From Methylocystaceae bacterium (lineage in GTDB: Bacteria; Pseudomonadota; Alphaproteobacteria; Rhodospirillales; Terasakiellaceae): 41,674 nucleotides of DNA. Location: NCBI GenBank assembly GCA_013373265.1, contig JABXIC010000192.1, positions 1 to 41,674 of the forward strand, in the 5' to 3' direction. Numbering within the stretch: the first letter of the stretch is position 1; every line of letters starts with the position of its first letter. Below the pieces are notes generated by a model. That model did no database searches. It was not told the origin of the DNA and saw only the letters and a list, made by a program, of their open reading frames with translations. Both the position numbers and the translations under genes were made by a program. This document shows, one piece after another, positions 34,748 through 41,674 of the stretch.

Positions 34748-36331
34748 CTAAAATTGTTGGACTTTGATATCCAGTGTTTGAATGCGATAAGCGATTTGAC
34801 GCGGTGTCATGTTTAACAATCGTGCAGCTTTGGCCTGTACCCATCCGGCTTTTTCCAACGCCCATATCACTTTGTCGCGTTCTGAAATGCTGTCATCATT
34901 GAGATCAATATCTTCAATACCATCCTCGACCATTTCCACACGCGCGGCACTGGACTGGGGTGCAGATGGTTTAAAGCTTCCACGATCTTTAAAGCCCATC
35001 ATATCAATGACATCTTTTTCGATCACTTTACCTTCTGTCATAATGGCGCAACGTTCCAGACAGTTTTCCAATTCACGCACGTTGCCGGGCCAGTTATGGC
35101 GTTGTAATTGGCGCACCGCATCCTCGGAAATGCTGAGTTCACGCCCTTGCAATCTAGAAATTTTATCTACAAGAAAGCGCGACAAGTCCGCCACATCGGT
35201 CAAGCGTTCACGCAAGGCAGGCAGCGTAATCGGCATTACATTCAGACGATAATATAAATCTTCACGGAACTCGCCAATTTCTACGCCTTCTTCCAAATCG
35301 CGATTTGTCGCAGCGATCACACGCACATCAACTTTAAGGGTCTGCGTCCCACCGATACGTTCAAATTCACCTTCTTGCAAGACACGCAACAGCTTGGCTT
35401 GGAAGGCACCGGAAATCTCACCGATCTCATCAAGAAAAATCGTCCCGCCATCGGCCAGTTCAAAACGGCCTTTGCGCATCCCAACCGCGCCGGTAAAGGC
35501 CCCTTTTTCATGACCAAACAATTCTGATTCCAGCAAGTTATCGGGAATAGCGGCACAGTTCAGTTTAATAAAGGGGGCACTGCTGCGCGGTGAATTATAG
35601 TGAATGGCATTGGCGATCAGTTCTTTACCCGTACCAGATTCACCACGCACCAAGACAGTCGTGTTCCATTTTGCAACAAGACGGATTTGTTCAAAGACCG
35701 CCTTCATCACATTGCTGCGACCCACAATATTTTTAAAACCGTGTTGCTTTTTAACACTGCGACGTAAGCTGTCACGTTCATCTTGGATTTCACGTTTTTG
35801 CGTTTCCACATCTTCAAACAGGCGCACCGTTTGTGAAACTAGATTGGCAATCATTTCCAAGAAACGGGTACGTTCCCCCAACATGGCGCGGTCTTCTGGC
35901 GGTTGTGCCGCCAATGCACCAATCGGTTTACCTTCATGGCCTAAAATAGGCGCACCAATAAAAGGTAATTCAGGATCAAACACCTTCAAACGGTCAAGGA
36001 ATTTACCTTCGTCTTTCACGCGCGGCAGCAAAACGGTTTCACCCGTTTGCAAAATGTGACCAATAACGCCTTCACCCGGTTTATAGGTAATATTTTCAGC
36101 TGGGACCGGAATTTCCTTATGCGCAATGCTAAGATGACATTCTCCGGATTGGCCTGTATCTAATGTGACAAAGCAGAAATGATAGCCCCCGACCTCATGC
36201 AAGAGCCCCAAAACCTGTTTGAGGGTCTCACTCGGGTGAAACGCGCGACTTAAGACCTGACTCACCAGAAACAGAATTTCCAGATGATTTTCAATCAATT
36301 CTCCGCGTTTTAAGTGTCGTTTTGTATCCAT
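34748..36331 (-). CDS. nifA: NifA, sigma54-dependent nif activator, without the O2-sensing Cys linker
   Basis: A 527-residue enhancer-binding protein. It has an N-terminal GAF domain (about 25-170) and a central AAA+ domain with Walker A GESGTGKE, the sigma54-contacting GAFTGA loop and Walker [14 protein letters not shown]-terminal Fis-type helix-turn-helix follows ([19 protein letters not shown]). The end of the AAA+ domain has [11 protein letters not shown], but the linker to the DNA-binding domain holds no C-x4-C pair. That pair marks oxygen-sensitive, NifL-independent alphaproteobacterial NifAs. Together with the upstream nifL gene this suggests NifL-type control, as in Azotobacter and Klebsiella. 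Confidence 0.95.
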   Translation of the reverse strand: MDTKRHLKRGELIENHLEILFLVSQVLSRAFHPSETLKQVLGLLHEVGGYHFCFVTLDTGQSGECHLSIAHKEIPVPAENITYKPGEGVIGHILQTGETVLLPRVKDEGKFLDRLKVFDPELPFIGAPILGHEGKPIGALAAQPPEDRAMLGERTRFLEMIANLVSQTVRLFEDVETQKREIQDERDSLRRSVKKQHGFKNIVGRSNVMKAVFEQIRLVAKWNTTVLVRGESGTGKELIANAIHYNSPRSSAPFIKLNCAAIPDNLLESELFGHEKGAFTGAVGMRKGRFELADGGTIFLDEIGEISGAFQAKLLRVLQEGEFERIGGTQTLKVDVRVIAATNRDLEEGVEIGEFREDLYYRLNVMPITLPALRERLTDVADLSRFLVDKISRLQGRELSISEDAVRQLQRHNWPGNVRELENCLERCAIMTEGKVIEKDVIDMMGFKDRGSFKPSAPQSSAARVEMVEDGIEDIDLNDDSISERDKVIWALEKAGWVQAKAARLLNMTPRQIAYRIQTLDIKVQQF

Positions 36332-36379
36332 GTGACAATCCGGCTCATTGCTTTTATTTTCTTCATGCGAAAGGCTTCT

Positions 36380-38020
36380 TTAAAAAGCCCCGTTCTCACC
36401 GACCGGAAGGCAAATACGCACACGCGCCCCTCCTCCAAAGCCCGGTGTTATGTCAATCGTTCCGTCATGTTCGGTCAGGACTTGCTGTACGATGGCAAGC
36501 CCCATACCGGATTTACCGCTGGCTTTTTTCCAATCGGTAAAAAACGGTTCAAATATTTTATGGCGATCTTCCGGACAAACCCCCGGACCATTGTCTGTAA
36601 TAATCAATTCCACCACGTCATCCTCCAGCACTTCGGTTGCGATGGTAATCTCGCGCCCCGAGGCACCGGGTTCATTAATGGCGGTAATCGCATTGTCCAG
36701 AAGGTTTTTCACCAATGAACGTAAAGCATTTCCCTGCCCTGTTATGGACGGAACAACCGGTATCGGTTGCCAGTTTAACATCACCCCTTCAGTCAAAAAC
36801 TTCTCGGTGGTTATATCCAGAACTTCTCTGACGAGTTCATTGATATTGATCGACGATTTTGCCTCATTTGAAACATGAGGAATGCAGGCCTTCAACTTGG
36901 CGAGCGCTTCTTCGCCGGTTTCCTGTACCTGCTTTAACATGGTGCGCAAAGTCAGCGGATCACTGGCACCGCGTTCCAACATGGAAGAGGCCGCAGAGAC
37001 AAGGTTCAAAGGTCCTTGCAACTGAAAAACAGCGCCATTCAAAACTTCACTGATGCCTTGAATCATTTGTTTTTCAGCCATCAGCGCCTTAATGGCATTC
37101 GTCTTGGCTTGTTCAAAATGATAACGGCGTTTGGTAATGTCGTTACAAATCAACAACAGGCCATTGGTCATTTCTGCATCATAGTAATGATCGACCTTAT
37201 CACTGATACTTTCAATCCATGTCCCAGAGCAGGAATACCATTTAGGTGTGCGGTTTCCTTCAAAATCGACACGTACTTCCACATTATCGAAATTACGACG
37301 CTTTTGCTTGAGTGTGTCAAAGTCACTGTCTATGGCTTCAAAAACGGCATCTAAAAAGAATTCTGCCGGCTCTTGACTATCCAAATCAGCCATCAGAACT
37401 TTATAACCGTGGTTTTCTACGATGACGTTTTTATTCTCATCCAAAACAGACATAATCAAAGGGGCATCATCAATGATGCTTTCCAAAAGTTTCTTTTGAT
37501 TTGTCAGCTTGCGTTTAAGTTCCATCGTTTCTGTAACGTCACGGTGGATTCCGATAAAATAAGAAACTTCATTACTACCGTTGAAGACAGGAACAACGGT
37601 CAAATCCGCCAGATAGGGCGACCCGTCTTTACGCTTATTTAAAAGCGTACCGTTCCACTTTTTACCGCTGGTAATATTATGCCAAAGATCATGGTACACT
37701 TCGACAGGCGTCTTCTTATAAGAAAGAAGCGAGTGTTGCTTACCAATAAGTTCAAGAATTTTGTACCCCGACAGATTTTCAAAAGTCGGATTACAATACA
37801 AAATATAACCATTCGCATCGGCAATGGATATTGCCACGGCGAGTTCTTCAACCACTTCGTAAAAGAGCCGGGGTGGCAGAATGCCGTCCCTCGTTAGAAT
37901 GCTTCCCCCCAATGCGTCCAATACTTCTTGAGGCACGCCTTCCGGCAATGCTTCCATAAAGGCACTCAGGGCTTCCGCCATTCGCTCTTTCGCTACATTC
38001 GATGTCGGCTGCAATGACAC
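36380..38020 (-). CDS. nifL: NifL, PAS-domain redox/nitrogen sensor and anti-activator of NifA
   Basis: NifL binds FAD in its first PAS domain and inhibits NifA when oxidised or when fixed nitrogen is ample. The 546-aa product has an N-terminal extension of about 55 residues, PAS1 (VAISIADANGYILYCNPTFENLSGY; NRKDGSPYLADLTVVPVFN; YFIGIHRDVTE), PAS2 (about 190-310), a central helical H-like region (NAIKALMAEKQMIQGISEVLN, QLQGPLNLVSAASSMLERG) and a GHKL ATPase-like domain (NLLDNAITAINE, DNGPGV, GKSGMGLAIVQQVL). The match to Azotobacter NifL runs the whole length. It lies 48 bp upstream of nifA and has its own sigma54 promoter. Confidence 0.92.
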   Translation of the reverse strand: MSLQPTSNVAKERMAEALSAFMEALPEGVPQEVLDALGGSILTRDGILPPRLFYEVVEELAVAISIADANGYILYCNPTFENLSGYKILELIGKQHSLLSYKKTPVEVYHDLWHNITSGKKWNGTLLNKRKDGSPYLADLTVVPVFNGSNEVSYFIGIHRDVTETMELKRKLTNQKKLLESIIDDAPLIMSVLDENKNVIVENHGYKVLMADLDSQEPAEFFLDAVFEAIDSDFDTLKQKRRNFDNVEVRVDFEGNRTPKWYSCSGTWIESISDKVDHYYDAEMTNGLLLICNDITKRRYHFEQAKTNAIKALMAEKQMIQGISEVLNGAVFQLQGPLNLVSAASSMLERGASDPLTLRTMLKQVQETGEEALAKLKACIPHVSNEAKSSININELVREVLDITTEKFLTEGVMLNWQPIPVVPSITGQGNALRSLVKNLLDNAITAINEPGASGREITIATEVLEDDVVELIITDNGPGVCPEDRHKIFEPFFTDWKKASGKSGMGLAIVQQVLTEHDGTIDITPGFGGGARVRICLPVGENGAF

Positions 38021-38054
38021 CTCCTTTTCGCGTATGTCTTATGGGAATACCCAC

Positions 38055-38069
38055 GCAAAGACTGTGCCT
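38055..38069 (-). promoter_or_regulatory. sigma54 promoter of nifLA
   Basis: Minus-strand AGGCACAGTCTTTGC; one mismatch to TGGCAC-N5-TTGC. Deduced start near 38043, 23 bp upstream of the nifL ATG. It implies that NifA activates its own operon. Confidence 0.85.
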
Positions 38070-38113
38070 ATTCCTAAAAACCTTAGGACACTTGGATTTT
38101 CCGGCCTTTAGAA

Positions 38114-38129
38114 TGTTGCAAACCTTACA
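38114..38129. promoter_or_regulatory. NifA activator site 1 in the nifL/rnfA divergent region
   Basis: TGTTGCAAACCTTACA fits TGT-N10-ACA. Its centre is about 79 bp upstream of the deduced nifL start and about 144 bp upstream of the deduced rnfA start. Confidence 0.78.
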
Positions 38130-38154
38130 ATTTTAAAAAGCGCCTCTTTTTAAT

Positions 38155-38170
38155 TGTAGGCAATGCAACA
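38155..38170. promoter_or_regulatory. NifA activator site 2 in the nifL/rnfA divergent region
   Basis: TGTAGGCAATGCAACA fits TGT-N10-ACA. Its centre is about 120 bp upstream of the deduced nifL start and about 103 bp upstream of the deduced rnfA start, so it can serve both. Confidence 0.8.
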
Positions 38171-38238
38171 GGGATGAAATGCGACAAAACCGCCCGAATA
38201 ATAAGCACACCTTGGCTTTTCAGCTTTTTTTTTAAGCT

Positions 38239-38253
38239 TGGTACGAAGTATGC
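38239..38253 (+). promoter_or_regulatory. sigma54 promoter of rnfABCD
   Basis: TGGTACGAAGTATGC keeps GG and GC at the correct spacing with one mismatch (ATGC for TTGC). Deduced start near 38265, 31 bp upstream of the rnfA ATG. Confidence 0.75.
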
Positions 38254-38295
38254 AGTGCACAATTTCAAAAAATTGAATTGAAGGCGAAATCTGCG

Positions 38296-38877
38296 ATGAA
38301 CGACTATCTGTTAATTCTGATCGGTACCGTACTCGTCAACAACGTGGTACTCGTTAAATTCCTGGGGTTATGTCCTTTCATGGGTGTGTCCAGTAAAGTG
38401 GATACCGCCATCGGTATGGGATTTGCCACCACCTTCGTGTTGACACTGGCCTCCGTTGCCGGTTGGGCATTGGAATATTTTGTTCTGGAACCTCTTGGTA
38501 TCCAGTTTTTGCGCATCCTGACCTTTATTCTGGTCATTGCAGCGGTTGTACAATTTACAGAAATGGCAATTCGCAAAATCTCTCCAAGCCTTTATCAGGT
38601 TTTGGGTATTTTCCTGCCTTTGATCACAACAAACTGCGCCGTTTTGGGCGTGGCTCTTCTTAACATTCAAGAAGAAAACGGTTTTTTGGACAGCTTGCTT
38701 TATGGTTTTGGATCAGCCGTCGGCTTTACCTTGGTAATGGCCTTGTTCGCAGGTCTACGTGAACGTCTCGCCTTGGCATCTGTCCCGAAAACTTTTTCAG
38801 GAGTTCCCATCAGCTTTATCACGGCGGGACTTCTTTCCATGGCCTTTATGGGCTTTTCCGGTCTTGTAACGAATTAG
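38296..38877 (+). CDS. rnfA: RnfA, membrane subunit of the Rnf complex
   Basis: Rnf is a membrane ferredoxin:NAD+ oxidoreductase coupled to an ion gradient; in diazotrophs it runs in reverse to reduce ferredoxin or flavodoxin for nitrogenase. The 193-residue product has six membrane helices. The conserved [18 protein letters not shown] and [12 protein letters not shown] each carry one of the two cysteines that hold a membrane-embedded [2Fe-2S] cluster. The ATG at 38296 has GAAGGCG upstream; a TTG six codons earlier is in frame. First gene of the operon, divergent from nifL. Confidence 0.95.
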   Translation: MNDYLLILIGTVLVNNVVLVKFLGLCPFMGVSSKVDTAIGMGFATTFVLTLASVAGWALEYFVLEPLGIQFLRILTFILVIAAVVQFTEMAIRKISPSLYQVLGIFLPLITTNCAVLGVALLNIQEENGFLDSLLYGFGSAVGFTLVMALFAGLRERLALASVPKTFSGVPISFITAGLLSMAFMGFSGLVTN

Positions 38878-38896
38878 AGGATAAGGGGTAGTATCC

Positions 38897-39427
38897 ATGT
38901 TGGAAGCAATCGGCAGCTTAACAATTCTCGGCGGTGGCATGGGCATCTTGCTCGGGTACGCTGCCCAGAAACTTAAAGTCGAAGGCAACCCGTTGGTAGA
39001 GGAAATCGAAAGCCTCTTACCGGGTTCTCAATGCGGGCAGTGCGGTTTTCCTGGCTGCTCCCCTGCTGCTGCTGCAATTGCAGAAGGGACGGCAGATGTG
39101 ACCTGTTGCCCACCGGGTGGCAAATCACTTGCCCAAACGCTAGCCGATAAAATGGGCGTTACGGTTGATTTATCCGCCATTGAAGACAGCGGACCACTTG
39201 TTGCTTTCGTTAATGAAGAACTTTGTATCGGATGTACACGCTGTTTCAAACGCTGCCCGACAGATGCGCTTGTCGGTGCATCCAAGCAAATGCATGTCGT
39301 CATTGAAGACGCCTGCACGGGTTGCAAAAAATGCGTCGACATCTGCCCCACAGAATGCATCGTTATGAAACCGCTGCCCGTCACCTTACAAACTTGGTAT
39401 TGGCCCAAACCCGAACAAGCAGCTTAG
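38897..39427 (+). CDS. rnfB: RnfB, FeS subunit of the Rnf complex
   Basis: One N-terminal membrane helix (SLTILGGGMGILLGYAA) is followed by a four-Cys cluster domain (CGQCGFPGC, then CC in VTCCPPGG). A 2[4Fe-4S] ferredoxin-like domain comes next (CIGCTRCFKRCP and CTGCKKCVDICP). At 176 aa it is a short RnfB with one ferredoxin domain. It is the likely entry or exit point for ferredoxin electrons. It follows rnfA by 19 bp, and rnfC starts 15 bp after it. Confidence 0.95.
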   Translation: MLEAIGSLTILGGGMGILLGYAAQKLKVEGNPLVEEIESLLPGSQCGQCGFPGCSPAAAAIAEGTADVTCCPPGGKSLAQTLADKMGVTVDLSAIEDSGPLVAFVNEELCIGCTRCFKRCPTDALVGASKQMHVVIEDACTGCKKCVDICPTECIVMKPLPVTLQTWYWPKPEQAA

Positions 39428-39442
39428 GAAGGAGATAGATTT

Positions 39443-40900
39443 ATGAAACTCTTTCGCATTCGCGGTGGCGTTCATCCGACAGAAAATAAGCATCTGACTG
39501 AAGATAAGCCGATCACACCGCTGCCTTTATTCTTCCTGTATCACATTCCGTTGCAGCAACACATTGGTGCCCCGGCTGAACCGGAAGTCGAAATTGGTGA
39601 CCATGTGCTGAAAGGTCAATTGATCGCTGCTGGTCGCGGCATGATCTCTGCCAACATCCATGCGCCAACCTCAGGCAAAATCGCTGCCATCGGCCCTTAC
39701 ATTGCCCCCCATGCCTCTGGTCTGCAAGGACGCACCATCACCATTGAGGCCGACGGGAAAGATGAATGGGCTGAACTGCCAGAACCATTAGATTGGCAAG
39801 AAGCCACACCTGCAGAAATTTCAAAACGGGTGGCTGACTGCGGCATTGTCGGTATGGGCGGTGCGACTTTCCCATCAGCGGTAAAGCTTAATCTTGGCAA
39901 TCGCTATGACCTGAAAACACTGGTCATCAATGGTTCTGAATGTGAACCTTACCTGACCTGCGATGACCGCTTAATGCAGGAAGAAGCCCAAGCGATTATC
40001 AACGGCATCGCCATCATGAGCAAAGCGCTTGGCGTTGAAAATGCCCTTGTCGGTATTGAAAAAAACAAACCTGAAGCCATTGCAAAGATGAAAATGGCGG
40101 CACAAGAATTTGATACGATTAGCGTTGTTGCCTTACCGACACGCTACCCCATGGGGTCAGAAAAACACTTGGTACAAGCTCTAACGGGTAAAGAAACACC
40201 GGCACGGGGCTTAACGGCCGATATTGGTGTGGTGGTTCATAACGTCGCCACTGCAAAAGCTGTTTTTGAAGGTGTCACCAAAGGCACACCGTTGATCGAA
40301 CGCGTTGTCACCGTTTCGGGGCGTGCCATTCACACACCACGCAACTTGAGTGTTCTGATCGGCACACCGATTGAGGAATTGATCGAATTTTGCGGCGGCT
40401 TAGATGAAATCCCGCAGCAAATATTAAGCGGCGGCCCGATGATGGGACAACCTTTACGTTCGACCTCTATCCCGATTGTAAAAGGCGTCAACGGTGTCTT
40501 GGCACTGAATAGAGAAGACGTCAAACAAGACGACCAAATGCCCTGTATTCGCTGTGCAAGTTGTGTCACGGCCTGCCCTTGTGGCTTGGTCCCGCTTGAA
40601 ATGGCAGCCTTCATTCGGAATGACGATTTAGAAGGGGCCGTCAAACTGGGGTTACAGGACTGTATCTCTTGCGGGTCCTGTTCTTATACCTGTCCGTCAC
40701 ATATCCCGCTGGTACACAGTTTCAATTATGCCAAAGGTAAATTGACGGAAACCCAACGTACCCAACACCGCCAAGAAGAAACCAAACGTCTGGCTGAAGC
40801 GCGCACCATCCGCATGGAAGCAGAAGCAAAAGCCAAACGTGAAGCCATGATGCGCAAAAAAGCCGCCATGGCTGCAAAAAGAAAGAAGAGTGCCTCATGA
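39443..40900 (+). CDS. rnfC: RnfC, NADH-binding FMN/FeS subunit of the Rnf complex
   Basis: RnfC is the peripheral subunit that handles NAD(H). The 485-aa product starts with the RnfC N-terminal beta domain (FRIRGGVHP). A Rossmann-like NADH/FMN domain follows (GMGGATFPSAVKL, INGSECEPYLTCDDRLM), then a SLBB-type region. Two [4Fe-4S] motifs are present: CIRCASCVTACP and CISCGSCSYTCP. The C-terminal tail is Lys/Ala-rich and basic but short compared with gammaproteobacterial RnfC. AGGAGAT precedes the ATG. It overlaps rnfD by 4 bp (ATGA). Confidence 0.96.
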   Translation: MKLFRIRGGVHPTENKHLTEDKPITPLPLFFLYHIPLQQHIGAPAEPEVEIGDHVLKGQLIAAGRGMISANIHAPTSGKIAAIGPYIAPHASGLQGRTITIEADGKDEWAELPEPLDWQEATPAEISKRVADCGIVGMGGATFPSAVKLNLGNRYDLKTLVINGSECEPYLTCDDRLMQEEAQAIINGIAIMSKALGVENALVGIEKNKPEAIAKMKMAAQEFDTISVVALPTRYPMGSEKHLVQALTGKETPARGLTADIGVVVHNVATAKAVFEGVTKGTPLIERVVTVSGRAIHTPRNLSVLIGTPIEELIEFCGGLDEIPQQILSGGPMMGQPLRSTSIPIVKGVNGVLALNREDVKQDDQMPCIRCASCVTACPCGLVPLEMAAFIRNDDLEGAVKLGLQDCISCGSCSYTCPSHIPLVHSFNYAKGKLTETQRTQHRQEETKRLAEARTIRMEAEAKAKREAMMRKKAAMAAKRKKSAS

Positions 40901-41674
40901 AAACACTCCCGCTGATCGCCGGACCCTTCATTCATAAAGGAAACAGTGTACAACGTACCATGTTTCTGGTGATTGCCGCCTTGGTCCCCGCCACGGCCTA
41001 CGGTATTTTCCTTTTTGGTTTGCCAGCCTTATTTCTGTTTGGCATCACCATCGGTGCTTGCGTGATTGTAGAAGTCGGTTGTTTAAAGCTGGCCGGAAAA
41101 CCGATCAAGAGCTTTGCCTTTGATGGGTCCGTGATCCTGACGGGTTGGCTCTTGGCAATGACCTTGCCGCCTTGGGCGCCTTGGTGGATCGGCGTTGTCG
41201 GTGCGATCTTGGCGGTTGCCATCGGCAAACATGTCTTCGGGGGATTGGGCCAAAACCTGTTTAATCCGGCCATGGTCGCACGTGTTGCCTTGCTGATTTC
41301 CTTTCCCGTTGAAATGACAAAGTTCACCTCACCCCTGCATATGTTTGATCATAAAGCACCGGATTTGGTTGAATCTGCACAAATTACATTCGGTCATAGC
41401 GATGCGATTGATGCGGTCTCCAGTGCCTCTTTATTGGGACATATCAAAACCGAAGTCTCCTTAGGTCACAGCGCACTTGAATTAATTCAAAAAGGCTTTG
41501 ATCCCCTAGTTCATGGATTAGGGACCGTACCGGGCAGCATGGGGGAAACCTCCGCCATTCTGATTTTGTTGGGCGGTCTATTCCTATTGGCAATGCGCAT
41601 TATCAGCTGGCATATTCCTGTTTCCATGATGGTTGCCATTGCCATATTTGCCCAAGTTTTCCACACCATTGATC
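40897..41674 (+). CDS. rnfD: RnfD, flavinylated membrane subunit of the Rnf complex, 3' truncated by window end
   Basis: The ATG overlaps the rnfC stop (ATGA) and the frame stays open to the end of the window, giving 259 codons; a full RnfD is about 350 aa. Hydrophobic helices and the segments FDGSVILTGWLLAMTLPPWAPWW and GGLGQNLFNPAMVARVALL identify the family. The FMN-attachment motif is seen as GSMGETSA, with Thr218 as the probable flavinylated residue and ApbE as the probable modifying enzyme. rnfG, rnfE and others should follow beyond the window. Confidence 0.94.
   Translation, partial: MKTLPLIAGPFIHKGNSVQRTMFLVIAALVPATAYGIFLFGLPALFLFGITIGACVIVEVGCLKLAGKPIKSFAFDGSVILTGWLLAMTLPPWAPWWIGVVGAILAVAIGKHVFGGLGQNLFNPAMVARVALLISFPVEMTKFTSPLHMFDHKAPDLVESAQITFGHSDAIDAVSSASLLGHIKTEVSLGHSALELIQKGFDPLVHGLGTVPGSMGETSAILILLGGLFLLAMRIISWHIPVSMMVAIAIFAQVFHTID

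Overview
The window is most likely a chromosomal nitrogen-fixation (nif) island from an alphaproteobacterium, probably a marine Rhodospirillales-type organism of moderate G+C (high 40s % by eye, not computed). I infer this from DraT/DraG control of nitrogenase, TGT-N10-ACA/sigma54 promoters, and the mix of nif accessory genes. Genus cannot be fixed from sequence alone. The gene content is unusually Azotobacter-like: nifUSV-cysE-nifWZM-clpX, nifENX, nifHDKTY, nifL-nifA-nifB-fdxN-nifO-nifQ and an rnf operon, all in one stretch.

Layout. (1) 1-5194, plus strand, mostly not nif: the 3' end of an RTX-repeat protein, a YchJ/SEC-C protein, a large metallo-beta-lactamase/cyclic-nucleotide/hemerythrin fusion, a lipoprotein cytochrome c and FdhD. 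(2) 5303-10927, minus: nifV-cysE-nifW-nifZ-nifM-clpX plus a shortened Tat-exported FccB-like flavoprotein. (3) 11112-13585, minus: iscA-nifU-nifS (FeS supply). (4) 13724-20091, minus: nifE-nifN-nifX, an RseC-like gene, DUF269, DUF683, fdxB, an unknown gene and apbE. (5) 20309-27000, minus: nifH-nifD-nifK-nifT, a 2[4Fe-4S] ferredoxin, nifY and two small or unknown nif-linked genes. (6) 27191-29388, plus: draT, a SIR2-like gene and a bacteriohemerythrin. (7) 29351-34626, minus: nifB-fdxN-nifO-flavodiiron protein-[2Fe-2S] ferredoxin-nifQ-draG. (8) 34748-38020, minus: nifL-nifA. (9) 38296-41674, plus: rnfABCD (rnfD runs off the end).

Regulation is readable from the sequence. Nine sigma54 (-24/-12) promoters and nine NifA upstream activator sites (TGT-N10-ACA) can be placed by eye. 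They precede nifV, iscA, apbE, nifE, nifH, the SIR2-like gene, nifB and nifL/rnfA, with activator centres about 70-145 bp upstream of the deduced transcription starts. NifA lacks the C-x4-C linker of oxygen-sensitive alphaproteobacterial NifAs and is paired with a NifL-type PAS sensor.

How it fits together: NifL-NifA-sigma54 switches on the nitrogenase subunits (HDK), cofactor assembly (B, E, N, X, Y, V, Q, O), FeS supply (U, S, IscA) and maturation (W, Z, M, ClpX). Rnf, FdxN, FdxB and other ferredoxins supply electrons, with ApbE and the RseC-like protein probably serving Rnf. DraT/DraG act on NifH Arg101. A flavodiiron protein and hemerythrin probably handle oxygen. The most novel-looking part is the draT-(SIR2-like)-hemerythrin unit, in which the SIR2-like gene has its own NifA/sigma54 promoter. 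No gene-free stretch exceeds 300 bases; the longest, 38021-38295, is the nifL/rnfA control region. I saw no tRNA, rRNA, CRISPR array or insertion sequence.
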